Shown here piece by piece: positions 24,101-31,987 of a stretch of 64,000 nucleotides of DNA. The position numbers and the translations under genes are program-made. The notes beneath the pieces were generated by a model. That model ran no database searches. It was given only the letters and a program-made list of their open reading frames with translations, and was not told the origin of the DNA. Within the stretch, counting starts at the first letter, position 1, and every line of letters starts with the position of its first letter. Origin of the DNA: Paracyclopina nana (Eukaryota > Arthropoda > Copepoda > Cyclopoida > Cyclopettidae); contig JAGUCH010000004.1 in assembly GCA_019096065.1 (NCBI GenBank), forward strand, positions 3,348,001 to 3,412,000, given 5' to 3'.

Positions 24101-25984
24101 TGCTCCAGTATCTGGCAGGCAATACGTAGAGAAAGCAGACCCTACCTCAGGGCAAAATAATAGCTTGGCCTTGGGAGTTGGCCTTGATGACGTGACCCTG
24201 GTAGCATTGGGTAGGCATGAGGGCCGCAGCCCGCTCACTGCCTTGGAGATCTTCTGCTGCATCTCCTTCTTTTTTCTGCTCTTGGTCTTCGCCATCTTGA
24301 TAACCCCTGCCCCTCCGTCATCTTCCTCCATCCTCTTGATGCGACTCTGAAAAATGAACGGCAGAGAGTATCTATCTTTTGATTTTTTCATAATGCGTAT
24401 TGCCTCATTGCAAGCAATAGCGTTTTTACACTCCAACGTGCTAGAAAAATCAAAACTCAAAGGCAACTTAACTGTGAATTTTTTAATGGCTTTCGTCGGG
24501 TTCCCGTTCGGCTTCTTCTCGCCACCCTCGCCCTTGCCTTTCTTCTTGAAGCATTTGTCCGCCCCATGACCCTTCTTCTTGCAAAATTGACAGGTTGGTG
24601 CCTTCGGACAATTTGGTCGGAGGTGCTCTTTACTTCCGCATTCAAAGCAACCTCCATGCTTCTTCTTCTGGCTTGAACCTGCGGCCTCAGCCCCAGCATT
24701 CGAGCCCATGGCCTTTTTCTTGCGATAAGCAGTAGGCCCAGCCTTCTTCACGGTAGGGTTCTCGTAACCCTCTTCGGTGGCTGTATTAACATCATACATA
24801 TTGCCAGCCGATTTGAGCTCATCCATCGTTGCTTTGCCGCCAGCTAAGTTGTCGGCCTTGATAAGCTCTTTCCGTAAGGCTTTATTAGCTAGAGAGCTCA
24901 TATAGAGGTACTTCATTACCGTCTCTATGTCCATGCTCTCGAACTCGGCTGCTTTGCATTTCAGCTCAAATGCAGCCCAACTCGTTCCATGCAGCTCGCT
25001 TGGGTTTGTACTTTTGTGACGAAAGCACTCCAGTCTTCTCTTAGACAATGGAAACGCCAGCTGGAACTCGTTTACTACGATCCTCTCCATTGAAAGGATC
25101 CAAGGAGTGCCCACATTTTCATCTTGTATGAAAAGGGGCGATTCCGCACTCAACTTTGCTGAAATCTTGGCTGATAGATTGGCATCAAATAATACCAGAC
25201 TGTAAGTGTGCTGGGCATCAATGGACTTCTTCTGGATCTCCGACTCTTGAACGTAGGTCTTCCAAGTCCTCAAAAAAACCTGCAGCTCAATGGCTGTAGC
25301 ACCAGTCTTCAGCGTTTTCGGCTTCAAATTTGCATCCGGCTTGACAATTTTTCTGTCCTCTGATGCCGGTGCATTTGATGCCGATATGGCAGTTGGGTTG
25401 GCCTTTTCGTACCGGCCTGTGATTGCCAGTGCTTTCAATTCCAGGGCATCCTTTCTCTCGAACATCTCCTTGACCTTGTCAGCTTGAGTGACTCGGGTCT
25501 CGTCCGGCAGGTTATTTAGAATCTGCATGATGCTGTTCTCCTGGTCGACCAACTTTTGTTTCAGCTTCTGGAGCTCTTTTGCCTCTGAAACTGAAATATC
25601 CTTCTGCTTTTCCAGGGCCTCGCATAGCTTCTCTCCGGCATTCATGTGCCTGGACAACCAACTCTTGTGTCCATTGAGACTATGTATTTGTTTGGTGAGG
25701 TCCTCGAGTGCTCTTGCACCTCTGGCTTCGGAAAGCTTTCCGATTGCCAATTGCAAGTCAGTTGGAATCTCCTTCTCGGTCATCGCTAAATTTGCTCTGA
25801 CCGCACTTGTGTCAAATGTGTCCTCGTCACTATTTGTGGCTGCCAAAAGCGTATCTTCGGGGCCCTCCGCTTCTTCTTTGGCTTCTTCCAAGGCTTTCAC
25901 TTGCCTTTGAAGTGCTGCAAATACGTTCTGATCTGCAGTATGCCACTCTTCTTCGCCAGCACTTTTAATTGAGTCCTGGCTCAT
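21185..25984 (-). CDS. Gag-Pol polyprotein of the gypsy-type element
   Basis: A single frame of about 1600 residues starts at the ATG at 25984. In order: a helical/coiled-coil gag part, two CCHC knuckles (CFECGSKEHLRPNC and CQFCKKKGHGADKC), an aspartic protease (DTGA), reverse transcriptase with a VDD core, RNase H, and integrase with a zinc-binding N-terminal region (CEMC) and a DD35E-type core. Gag and pol share one frame, as in some Ty3/gypsy lineages. The element copies itself through RNA and integrates by its integrase. The frame looks whole, which fits a recent insertion. Confidence 0.92.
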   Translation of the reverse strand: MSQDSIKSAGEEEWHTADQNVFAALQRQVKALEEAKEEAEGPEDTLLAATNSDEDTFDTSAVRANLAMTEKEIPTDLQLAIGKLSEARGARALEDLTKQIHSLNGHKSWLSRHMNAGEKLCEALEKQKDISVSEAKELQKLKQKLVDQENSIMQILNNLPDETRVTQADKVKEMFERKDALELKALAITGRYEKANPTAISASNAPASEDRKIVKPDANLKPKTLKTGATAIELQVFLRTWKTYVQESEIQKKSIDAQHTYSLVLFDANLSAKISAKLSAESPLFIQDENVGTPWILSMERIVVNEFQLAFPLSKRRLECFRHKSTNPSELHGTSWAAFELKCKAAEFESMDIETVMKYLYMSSLANKALRKELIKADNLAGGKATMDELKSAGNMYDVNTATEEGYENPTVKKAGPTAYRKKKAMGSNAGAEAAGSSQKKKHGGCFECGSKEHLRPNCPKAPTCQFCKKKGHGADKCFKKKGKGEGGEKKPNGNPTKAIKKFTVKLPLSFDFSSTLECKNAIACNEAIRIMKKSKDRYSLPFIFQSRIKRMEEDDGGAGVIKMAKTKSRKKKEMQQKISKAVSGLRPSCLPNATRVTSSRPTPKAKLLFCPEVGSAFSTYCLPDTGATITVVDEKVAAEMGMPIYPNPETVRSVDGTKVKTSRTCEIAISRGMKVVVVTNAVVASLGDDEEVIVDWQTLEILGVVGLNINSTAIAATTMDMTLESLKLKYTEVFADKLDKTRFMKGEPMKIHLVDGDIKPMRISSTNAIPVHLKAAADKCIKDLEDADIVKKLKPGEMTDWTSRGFFVIKSDGKSVRLVTDFVQLNKYVKRPTHPFTSAFHLLKSIPAKAQWFVVGDCAQGYHQIKLEEKSSYLTTFLLPQGRFRYVRAPMGLTSSSDEWCCRSDMIMTGLNGKGVKLVDDVLIWGETEQEALHNLDVLLSNCKTYGVSLSPKKLHMGERVKFAGFMVSKNGVEPHDDNLKAIREYPRPANQSDVRSFLGLAQTLGSFLPDLAHMSASLRELTKAKVQFQWLPRHEEDFNQLKKILTGPLLVKHFDVNKTTVLTTDASRLYGIGYILTQYDPKDPDRSYLITCGSKVNSAAEKNYATIELELLGIVYGCEKSSHFLHGCPKFLVKTDHKPLLGIMNKDMAEITNSRLLRLRERLLPFNFDLVYLEGKLNFIADALSRHPINFSDDHPDAEETETLKNSKISIISALSVSAQEDPAFQEIHDAARADKEYQDLIEAIQEDLHHHNKKGVAIHALKLVPQNLWGQLSVQDGMVVIDGKRVFVPKEARPFILRTLHIAHPGQTKSLATARQFYYWSGMTKDIRQSVEECEMCQKYMASLPHDEEGENMVPTAPMQSIAMDLGHHEGADYLIVVDTFSGWPWIFKMVRYTSEEIIKKLTIIFATFGYPIVMRSDNAGCFTSHEMREFCKEHGIIATTSSPYHHESNGTAEASVKNMKRLVMKTKTLREMNAAVLEFRNLARADGKSPAKMFLGRHLRTKLPILHEMTKLEMPEPRAEKKQLPNEIIPDFKVGEKVRMQNALTKLWEELGVILEVRHSGRSYVIKSDDGVISVRNKRFLRKHKTADLDANASL

Positions 25985-26189
25985 GGACACTTTTGTTGAC
26001 ACTTTTTTGTTGTGATGCTGCCAAGGGTGGCGGAACTTTCACAATTCCACTCACGAAACCTTCTCCGGCTGCCTCTCACACTTTGTTGTCGTGATGCTGC
26101 CAAGGGTGGCGGAAATTTTCCACTCACTAACCTTCTTCGGCTGCTTCTCAAACCTTCCCTCTTCTAGGGAAGGGCCTCTTATGCAAAGA

Positions 26190-26207
26190 GACTGAGAACT
26201 GACGCCA
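26190..26207 (-). other. Primer binding site
   Basis: Directly inside the 5' LTR the minus strand reads TGGCGTCAGTTCTCAG. The leading TGG pairs with a tRNA CCA end, as expected for a tRNA-primed element. I cannot name the tRNA with confidence. Confidence 0.7.
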
Positions 26208-26493
26208 TGGTTGGTCCCGACCTCGTGGGTGACACTTAAGGCACTACTACTCGAGCTACGTCGGTTGGATCCCTGGTCTTGTACCAGGAAACCGTGAGCA
26301 CTGCTACGCCGAGATTTACCAGATCGAGGCGAACGTATCCACTTTGATACGAGATGTGTACTGAGTGTAATTCAGTGCAAGCTTAAGCGAGACAGAAAGA
26401 ATGAATGCATGCACGCGCGAGAGGGGAGTATCTAGCTATGTAGGTTACACGTGAGAGTCAATATAGGGAAGTACGTTTCAACGTGATATAACA
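26208..26493 (-). repeat. 5' LTR of the gypsy-type element
   Basis: 286 bp with TG...CA ends, reading TGTTATATCACG on the minus strand. It is matched base for base, as far as I can see, by the 3' LTR. It should hold promoter and polyadenylation signals; I do not see a clean TATA box. Confidence 0.92.
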
Positions 26494-26498
26494 CAAAG

Positions 26499-27029
26499 CA
26501 TTGAGAACGGCAAGATTTCATTGCATTTGTAGGCTGGCTCTGCAGACGCAGCCGGGTTTTTCATTACCTCGGCTGAAAACAATCCGCAAGTCAAAGCATA
26601 GAAAATGTAGTGAGAAAAAGGTTATTTTTACAGCAAATTGTCACGAAAACCCGGGTTCATTTGACCTCGGGATCTCTAGTGGCCTTAAAAGCGATTCAGA
26701 GCGCAGAATACGGTTCAGCTGAATTGCTTTTACCGCATGAAGCTCCGTCGTCCGCCGCGAGGCAAACCGTGTTCTCCGCCGCGACCCGCGGTTAGTGAGT
26801 CTTTCTTTTTATTCAGCTACCAACCCAAATACGGTGTTTGTCACCACGTGGGGCGGTTTAGAAAATTCCGCGAAATTCTATTTTCCGAGCGATCCATTGA
26901 GATTTACCTCAAGTTATTATCGTGAGCAAGCGAAAAAGAGATCTTGAAAATGAGAATTTTGACAATGTGCGAAAAAAGACCACATGTATTACAACTTTTA
27001 AATACGCAACAATAAAGCAACACGATATT
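26499..27029. other. Intergenic stretch between the LTR element and VPS51
   Basis: No gene supported. It holds moderately GC-rich DNA with CCGCCGCGA-type repeats near 26.75-26.79 kb. The 3' UTR of the minus-strand VPS51 gene must lie in its right end. Confidence 0.5.
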
Positions 27030-29363
27030 TTAGTTCCGATCACAAATAAGTTCGACAACACTTTGCTCCATTGGAGCATTGGCTCCATCAGGACATCGGT
27101 TTACAACGGAAGCCATGACCTCGTCCAACATGAACATGACCAAGTTCTCATCTGAGACGAACCGCCACATGTACAAGTTTAGGTACTGCACATCAACTTG
27201 CATCTGCTGAAAACCAAACCGGCTGAAGGTTTTCAAGCGGGTGCATTCTAGCAGAGTTTTCAAAGCGATTTTCACGATCCCAGTTAGAATGGACACCTTG
27301 GATGCCTCAACTGGAGAAAATATTTCAATTTTCTCGTTGAACATCTTTTGAATGTTGGACGCCAGGCTCGTGTTGGCTGCCGCAGCCCAAGAGCGCTGCG
27401 TTCGATGGCTAAGTCTGGTTCTTCTCGATGAATCAGATGATCTGGCCTTCCGCGAGCCTTCTTCATACAGCTCACCTATTTGCCTGTCAATTGAGGTCGT
27501 CTCCTCGACAACTCGTTTCATGACAGCCCGAACAGACCTGGGCTCAACGCTGTTGAGCCAATCCCTCGTTTCTATCGACTTTCGAAGCATTTGGGACAAG
27601 ACATTACCCTCCAAGCGGGCATAATGGTTAAGCAATTGCTGCGACATTGCCTTGAAGTTGGCCCCAAGTCTTCCCACAGTTGTCAGCCCTCCTGAAGTGT
27701 CATCAATGAAGAACTGCTCGTCAACGTAGCTGAGCACATTTTGTATGACTGATGCTTGCAAGTCAATGCAACAACGAGAAAGCAGCAATAAGACCAGGGG
27801 AGGCACTGTGCGGTCTGTGGTATCGTCACTGCAAAACTCTTCAGAAATGGCGAGCACTTGCTTGAAATGGGCTATGACAACCCCTTCTCTAACTGCGGAT
27901 CGGCAAAACGAAGTCCTGAAATTGGTCTTGACAGCAAACGTCAACTCTGGGTCCAGGAAAAGGTGCAAGTTGGCCATTTGGCTACGCAGCCTTTCACTCA
28001 GACCATTGGTTAATTTCCTATTGAGATATCTCAAATCATGGCCATCACTATGACTCAGAGCTCTTGGGGTGACGAGGGCCTTTCGAATTTGCAGCAAGTC
28101 GTCATCCAAATTGGATTTCAATTTCTCCAAAGTCACTTGACAAACGTGCTTGGCCACTTCCAAGACCAAAGTCATGCCTTCCTTGGACAGTGTCATAGAC
28201 CCAGCATTTGGAATCTTGGATGCACTGGAAATGGGCATCAGCCTGCATGCAGCCTGGAGCCTCCTGTAAAACCTGTCCAAAGCACGTATCAGCAAAGCTG
28301 TTTCATTCAGATTTGTCTCCATGACCATTCTCATCTTGAGGAGGCAGAAAAACTCCTCCATGAACCCAAGGACAAACTCGTTGAGTTTGGCAGCTAAAAC
28401 CTCTTCCTCCGCGTTGAAGGTTTCAATAAATGACCCAATGACGAGGCACAATTCGCTCAGAAATCCATTGCAGGCCTGGTCTACGAATTCGAGGATGTCC
28501 ATGCTTGAATTGGCAGCCACTTCCACTTGCATGGCTAGTGAGTCAAGGGACTCTCGCAACTTCAAGTTGGAAGTGGACAAGTAGTCGACACAAAGCTTCT
28601 CAGCTGGCTCATTGAGCTGCAGCAAAAGGTGGATGTATTCTGCCATTTCCTGGGGGCTTGACTTTGGATTACGCAATCGCTCGGACAGCTTGTCCCGCAG
28701 CTCAAACATGATTCTATCGCAGTCGCCCTTGATGCCGCTGAAGGAAGCAACATGCTGATATTGATCAAGGACCTTTTGAGCCCTTACATAAAACTTGACA
28801 CCAAGAGCCCAGTTCTCCTCTTCAATGCAGCTGCTCAGTTTGCTAGGCAATTCAAAGAGGAACTGAAGCTTCTTGAGCAAAGCGTGCGTGGAGGACAACT
28901 CCGCCACCCTGGCTCGTTTTCCTTTTAGGGCATCATTGACAGCAGACGATTTGGCAGTGACTGACTTCATTTTTTCGGAAAGCTGATCCATTTCGTCCTC
29001 CATGTCCCTGAAATCCACCCGCATCTTCTTGATGGTGTCCGTGGCAGCAATGAACTTGTTGTAATTTTCATACACGAGGGTCTGCATGTCTGAATCCAGG
29101 CCATGAATTTGACGCACAATTTCGCCTTCTTGCGCCATAAGCTGAGCCAAGGAGGCTTCTTTGATCACTTTTTGTGAATACAGCTCCGAGTCAAAAAAGG
29201 GCGAGTTGATGTCAAGAGGGCTTTTCATTTCGACGGCCACAGGACTTTCACTAGATGACTTTGATCCTAATTGGGGTGTCTCAATTGCATCAGATATTTT
29301 GCCAGAGGTCATTTTGCCCCCGTAGAACTCTGCAAGTTTAGCTCTATTCGGCCTTTCTCCCAT
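27030..29363 (-). CDS. VPS51: VPS51 subunit of the GARP/EARP tethering complexes
   Basis: The single exon encodes 777 residues from the ATG at 29363. The first residues (MGERPNRAKLAEFYGG) match the short motif at the start of VPS51 that binds the SNARE syntaxin-6. The family core follows at about residues 55-130: FFDSELYSQKVIKEASLAQL, then LDSDMQTLVYENYNKFI and a coiled coil (DFRDMEDEMDQLSEKM). The rest is the helical COG/exocyst-like rod. VPS51 holds GARP (trans-Golgi) and EARP (recycling endosome) together and tethers endosome-derived vesicles; the fly gene is fat-free. The length is close to human VPS51 (782). Confidence 0.95.
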   Translation of the reverse strand: MGERPNRAKLAEFYGGKMTSGKISDAIETPQLGSKSSSESPVAVEMKSPLDINSPFFDSELYSQKVIKEASLAQLMAQEGEIVRQIHGLDSDMQTLVYENYNKFIAATDTIKKMRVDFRDMEDEMDQLSEKMKSVTAKSSAVNDALKGKRARVAELSSTHALLKKLQFLFELPSKLSSCIEEENWALGVKFYVRAQKVLDQYQHVASFSGIKGDCDRIMFELRDKLSERLRNPKSSPQEMAEYIHLLLQLNEPAEKLCVDYLSTSNLKLRESLDSLAMQVEVAANSSMDILEFVDQACNGFLSELCLVIGSFIETFNAEEEVLAAKLNEFVLGFMEEFFCLLKMRMVMETNLNETALLIRALDRFYRRLQAACRLMPISSASKIPNAGSMTLSKEGMTLVLEVAKHVCQVTLEKLKSNLDDDLLQIRKALVTPRALSHSDGHDLRYLNRKLTNGLSERLRSQMANLHLFLDPELTFAVKTNFRTSFCRSAVREGVVIAHFKQVLAISEEFCSDDTTDRTVPPLVLLLLSRCCIDLQASVIQNVLSYVDEQFFIDDTSGGLTTVGRLGANFKAMSQQLLNHYARLEGNVLSQMLRKSIETRDWLNSVEPRSVRAVMKRVVEETTSIDRQIGELYEEGSRKARSSDSSRRTRLSHRTQRSWAAAANTSLASNIQKMFNEKIEIFSPVEASKVSILTGIVKIALKTLLECTRLKTFSRFGFQQMQVDVQYLNLYMWRFVSDENLVMFMLDEVMASVVNRCPDGANAPMEQSVVELICDRN

Positions 29364-29625
29364 ATTTTCGTGCAACTTGACGTTGACGTACGAACACTTG
29401 CTTTTGTTTACTTTCGGTGCAGCTGTACTTGTGAGTAGCGACCATGTATAGCCGTCAACGCAAGTAACAGATGGTCACATTCGTAAATGAGGTCTCTTAG
29501 AAAAAAAGCCTATGTCTGAGCTCCCATGATGAAAAGTGTGGTTTTGTACTACAAGTTGTTGATGTAGCTGTCAATGCGTTCTTTATTTTGACAAGCGTTC
29601 ACTACGAATAACATTGCTATCTAAA

Positions 29626-30934
29626 TCACCTGAACTGAGCCAGGAATTGCGAGACCTCTTCATATACCAGGAACGTTATTGCAGTAGCAGGCACTACTCG
29701 CAATAGATTTGGAACAAGACCTTTGTAGAAGCCTCGAAGGCTTTCGTTCCTGCAAAGGAATAGAAGATTGATGTCGTCTCAGGTCAGATGTGTTATCACA
29801 GGAGTGCAAAAGGGCTATAAGTAATGGGCAATCATCTTCTCATAGATGACAAACACAATGCAAATGTTGGGCATCACGTGAACCATATATGGAGTGAGTC
29901 CCTTGTACAGCCCATGGACGCCTTCATACCTCAAAGTTTGCCTGACACATTGTATGGCTCCACGGTAAGCAGATTCCTTGTCCTGAAGGCGAGCTCTCAC
30001 GACTTGATATGGATAAGTCGTGACAGCAGCTATGAGCTTCGAAACGGCTGCACAGCCCAAGTACTCTAGCGATCCCTGCAGGAGAAAAAACCCAGCCATA
30101 TTTCAAAATGTCAACACTGTTAAGAGACGAAGAAAAAAAATTACAAGTTTGGTATCGATGGGTTGCTCTTTGTAGTGATTGTAGGCGCTCTTCAGCTCCT
30201 CATATGCCATAAACTGAATAGCACCGTGCGAGATTCCCCAAATACCAGGCACAAATCCCTGTGATAAAACTACAGATTGGATAATCGAAATACGAATTAG
30301 AAAGGTAGTAAGAACCTTGTAGAGGCCGAGGACCCCTTCGTGTCTCCAGATTTTCCTAAAGGCATCACTCATTCCATTGTAGATGTTGTCTTTTGGAGCG
30401 TTTGCAATGTCTCGGCCGTATTGAAGGCACAGCCTGGTCTTCACCACCCAAATGGGATTTGTAATGACTAGAGTAGCAAAGCCGGCAGCAGAAGCAGCAT
30501 AGAGGTGTGATTGGGGTGAAAGCTGCATTTTAGTATTGCCTCCTTGCAGGTCCGTTTTGATCGAACTGTAGCTGTAACAGGAACAAGTGACGGCATTTTT
30601 TTCACATGAGTGGTAATGGCACAACTTACAAGAGAAAATACAAGCCCCAAGCAGTGGCAGCACCCGCCACGTTGGGTGTCACACCCTTATATAGCCCTTG
30701 AAAGCCCTCTTGGCGCAACACAGACGAAAAAGCATGTCGCAGCCCAAGATACTTCGGCCGGTCTTTCAGATTGCCGTCATCTACTGCAAATCTGATTTTG
30801 AGCAAGTCCAAGGGGTGTAGCAAAAGCGTGGACACCACGCCGCCGCTTATACCGGCCACTAAGTGCTCGTATTTCACAGCCTTGACGGTGGCAAGAAAGC
30901 CACCTAGCCCAAACTTCACTTCTGGTTGAGGCAT
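29626..30934 (-). CDS. SLC25A32: SLC25A32 mitochondrial folate/FAD carrier with two alternative last exons
   Basis: Exons on the minus strand: 30934-30630, 30571-30316, 30258-30145, then 30075-29930 spliced to 29749-29626. This gives 314 residues, against 315 in human. All junctions are GT-AG; the second intron starts GTTCTT. Carrier signatures are visible: [30 protein letters not shown], and the family-typical GFVPGIWG plus [14 protein letters not shown]. If the internal donor at 29929 is not used, exon 4 continues to a stop at 29815 and gives 311 residues. Its last ~37 residues ([10 protein letters not shown]..., [11 protein letters not shown]) are a diverged copy of the exon 5 end ([11 protein letters not shown]..., [10 protein letters not shown]). 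The exon 5 version is closer to human SLC25A32. The protein imports folates or FAD across the inner mitochondrial membrane. It lies 262 nt upstream of VPS51 on the same strand. Confidence 0.93.
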
Positions 30935-31326
30935 TTTTTCACCAACTTCATTTCCCGAATTTTCCCATGTTTATTTTGGAACTTTCATAAACGAGTCCGC
31001 AGCAGCTTCAGCAGAGCTTGCTTGATCGAATTGACCCTATCCACATTTGAAAGCGCCAAACTTTTTGGCTCGAGCAAAAATATTGCTCGCGAAAATCGAT
31101 CTAGAGCAAATCTTTGAAAAATGCTGGTTATGAGCTGAAATGCAGCCATATCAGTTTTCATTATGAACTGTTATACAAGGCAATTTGCCCACAACTGCTC
31201 AGCTCGTTTCAGAGGAGAATCATGGTGACCGCTCACAGTACAAGATAATAGCCAAAACTTCCTCATGAATCTTATCGATTTGAAAACTTGCTAGTCCAGT
31301 CTGTCTGCAGGAACTGGTTCACCAGA

Positions 31327-31806
31327 ATGGAGGACATCCTACACGACCGACTGAAGAAATTGCTCCTTGAGCCAACAGATGGCGCCCCGTCCACTTTGCA
31401 TGAAAAAAGCAACGTGATTGAATCCCACCAAGGGGCGTTAATCGCGCTCATAGGGGAGGCCACGCGACGAGACTGGAGCAAAGAAGACTTAAAAGCCTAT
31501 CTCGCTGGTTTCACAGAAAGGGAAATCACCGAATGCATCAATGTCACTGATTGCCTGCAAGAAACAAGACCCAGCGAGGCAGCCAAACTGATCAAGTTCC
31601 AGTGGAGGCTACAGCACGAGATATACAACTCTGAGCAGGGCAAAGTGAGCAAAGCAAAGTGCTTGCTGCGATTCACCTTGAGTAATGGGACAAGTTGCTT
31701 GATTGGTTGCACCGAACGAGAACTGGCCCATTTGTCACTGCGCCTACGAGACTTGTGCAACAATATCCGAAGACAACGAGAAGGAGGGCAGCAGCATTAT
31801 TGCTAG
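31327..31806 (+). CDS. Probable COMM-domain protein
   Basis: 159 residues from the ATG at 31327; the frame also has an upstream ATG at 31288. The downstream start is preferred because a splice-acceptor-like CTGTCTGCAG ends at 31310, between the two. The N-terminal half is helical. The C-terminal ~65 residues, starting KFQWRLQHEI and ending ERELAHLSLRLRDL, have the Trp-strand-strand-helix pattern of the COMM domain. COMMD proteins form a hetero-decamer that works with CCDC22 and CCDC93 in the Commander complex for endosomal recycling. I cannot say which paralogue this is, and the domain match is by pattern only. Confidence 0.45.
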   Translation: MEDILHDRLKKLLLEPTDGAPSTLHEKSNVIESHQGALIALIGEATRRDWSKEDLKAYLAGFTEREITECINVTDCLQETRPSEAAKLIKFQWRLQHEIYNSEQGKVSKAKCLLRFTLSNGTSCLIGCTERELAHLSLRLRDLCNNIRRQREGGQQHYC

Positions 31807-31987
31807 AGTCAGTCTCTATCTGATTTATATGCTTGCTTGGTTAGGTTGTTGTCATCATAAGATCTATCATTTTTAAAAGAGTCGTTATATCGTAGTAATA
31901 GCAATAATTCGAGGAAAAAAGGAGGATAATACATAGTCATAGATGGATGTATCATTGTACGTAGCTCTCGTGGTACGTAGCGTTGTT

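Larger units (their letters stand above)
19031..26493 (-). mobile_element. Young Ty3/gypsy-type LTR retrotransposon, looks whole
   Basis: The element is 7463 bp, with two 286-bp LTRs that are identical by eye and a 5-bp target duplication CAAAG (19026-19030 and 26494-26498). On the minus strand it reads 5' LTR (26493-26208), primer site, gag-pol in one long frame, three further frames, polypurine tract, 3' LTR (19316-19031). The order protease, RT, RNase H, integrase is that of Ty3/gypsy (Metaviridae). LTR identity and the intact target duplication point to a very recent insertion. The three frames after pol are unusual and are listed on their own. Confidence 0.93.
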
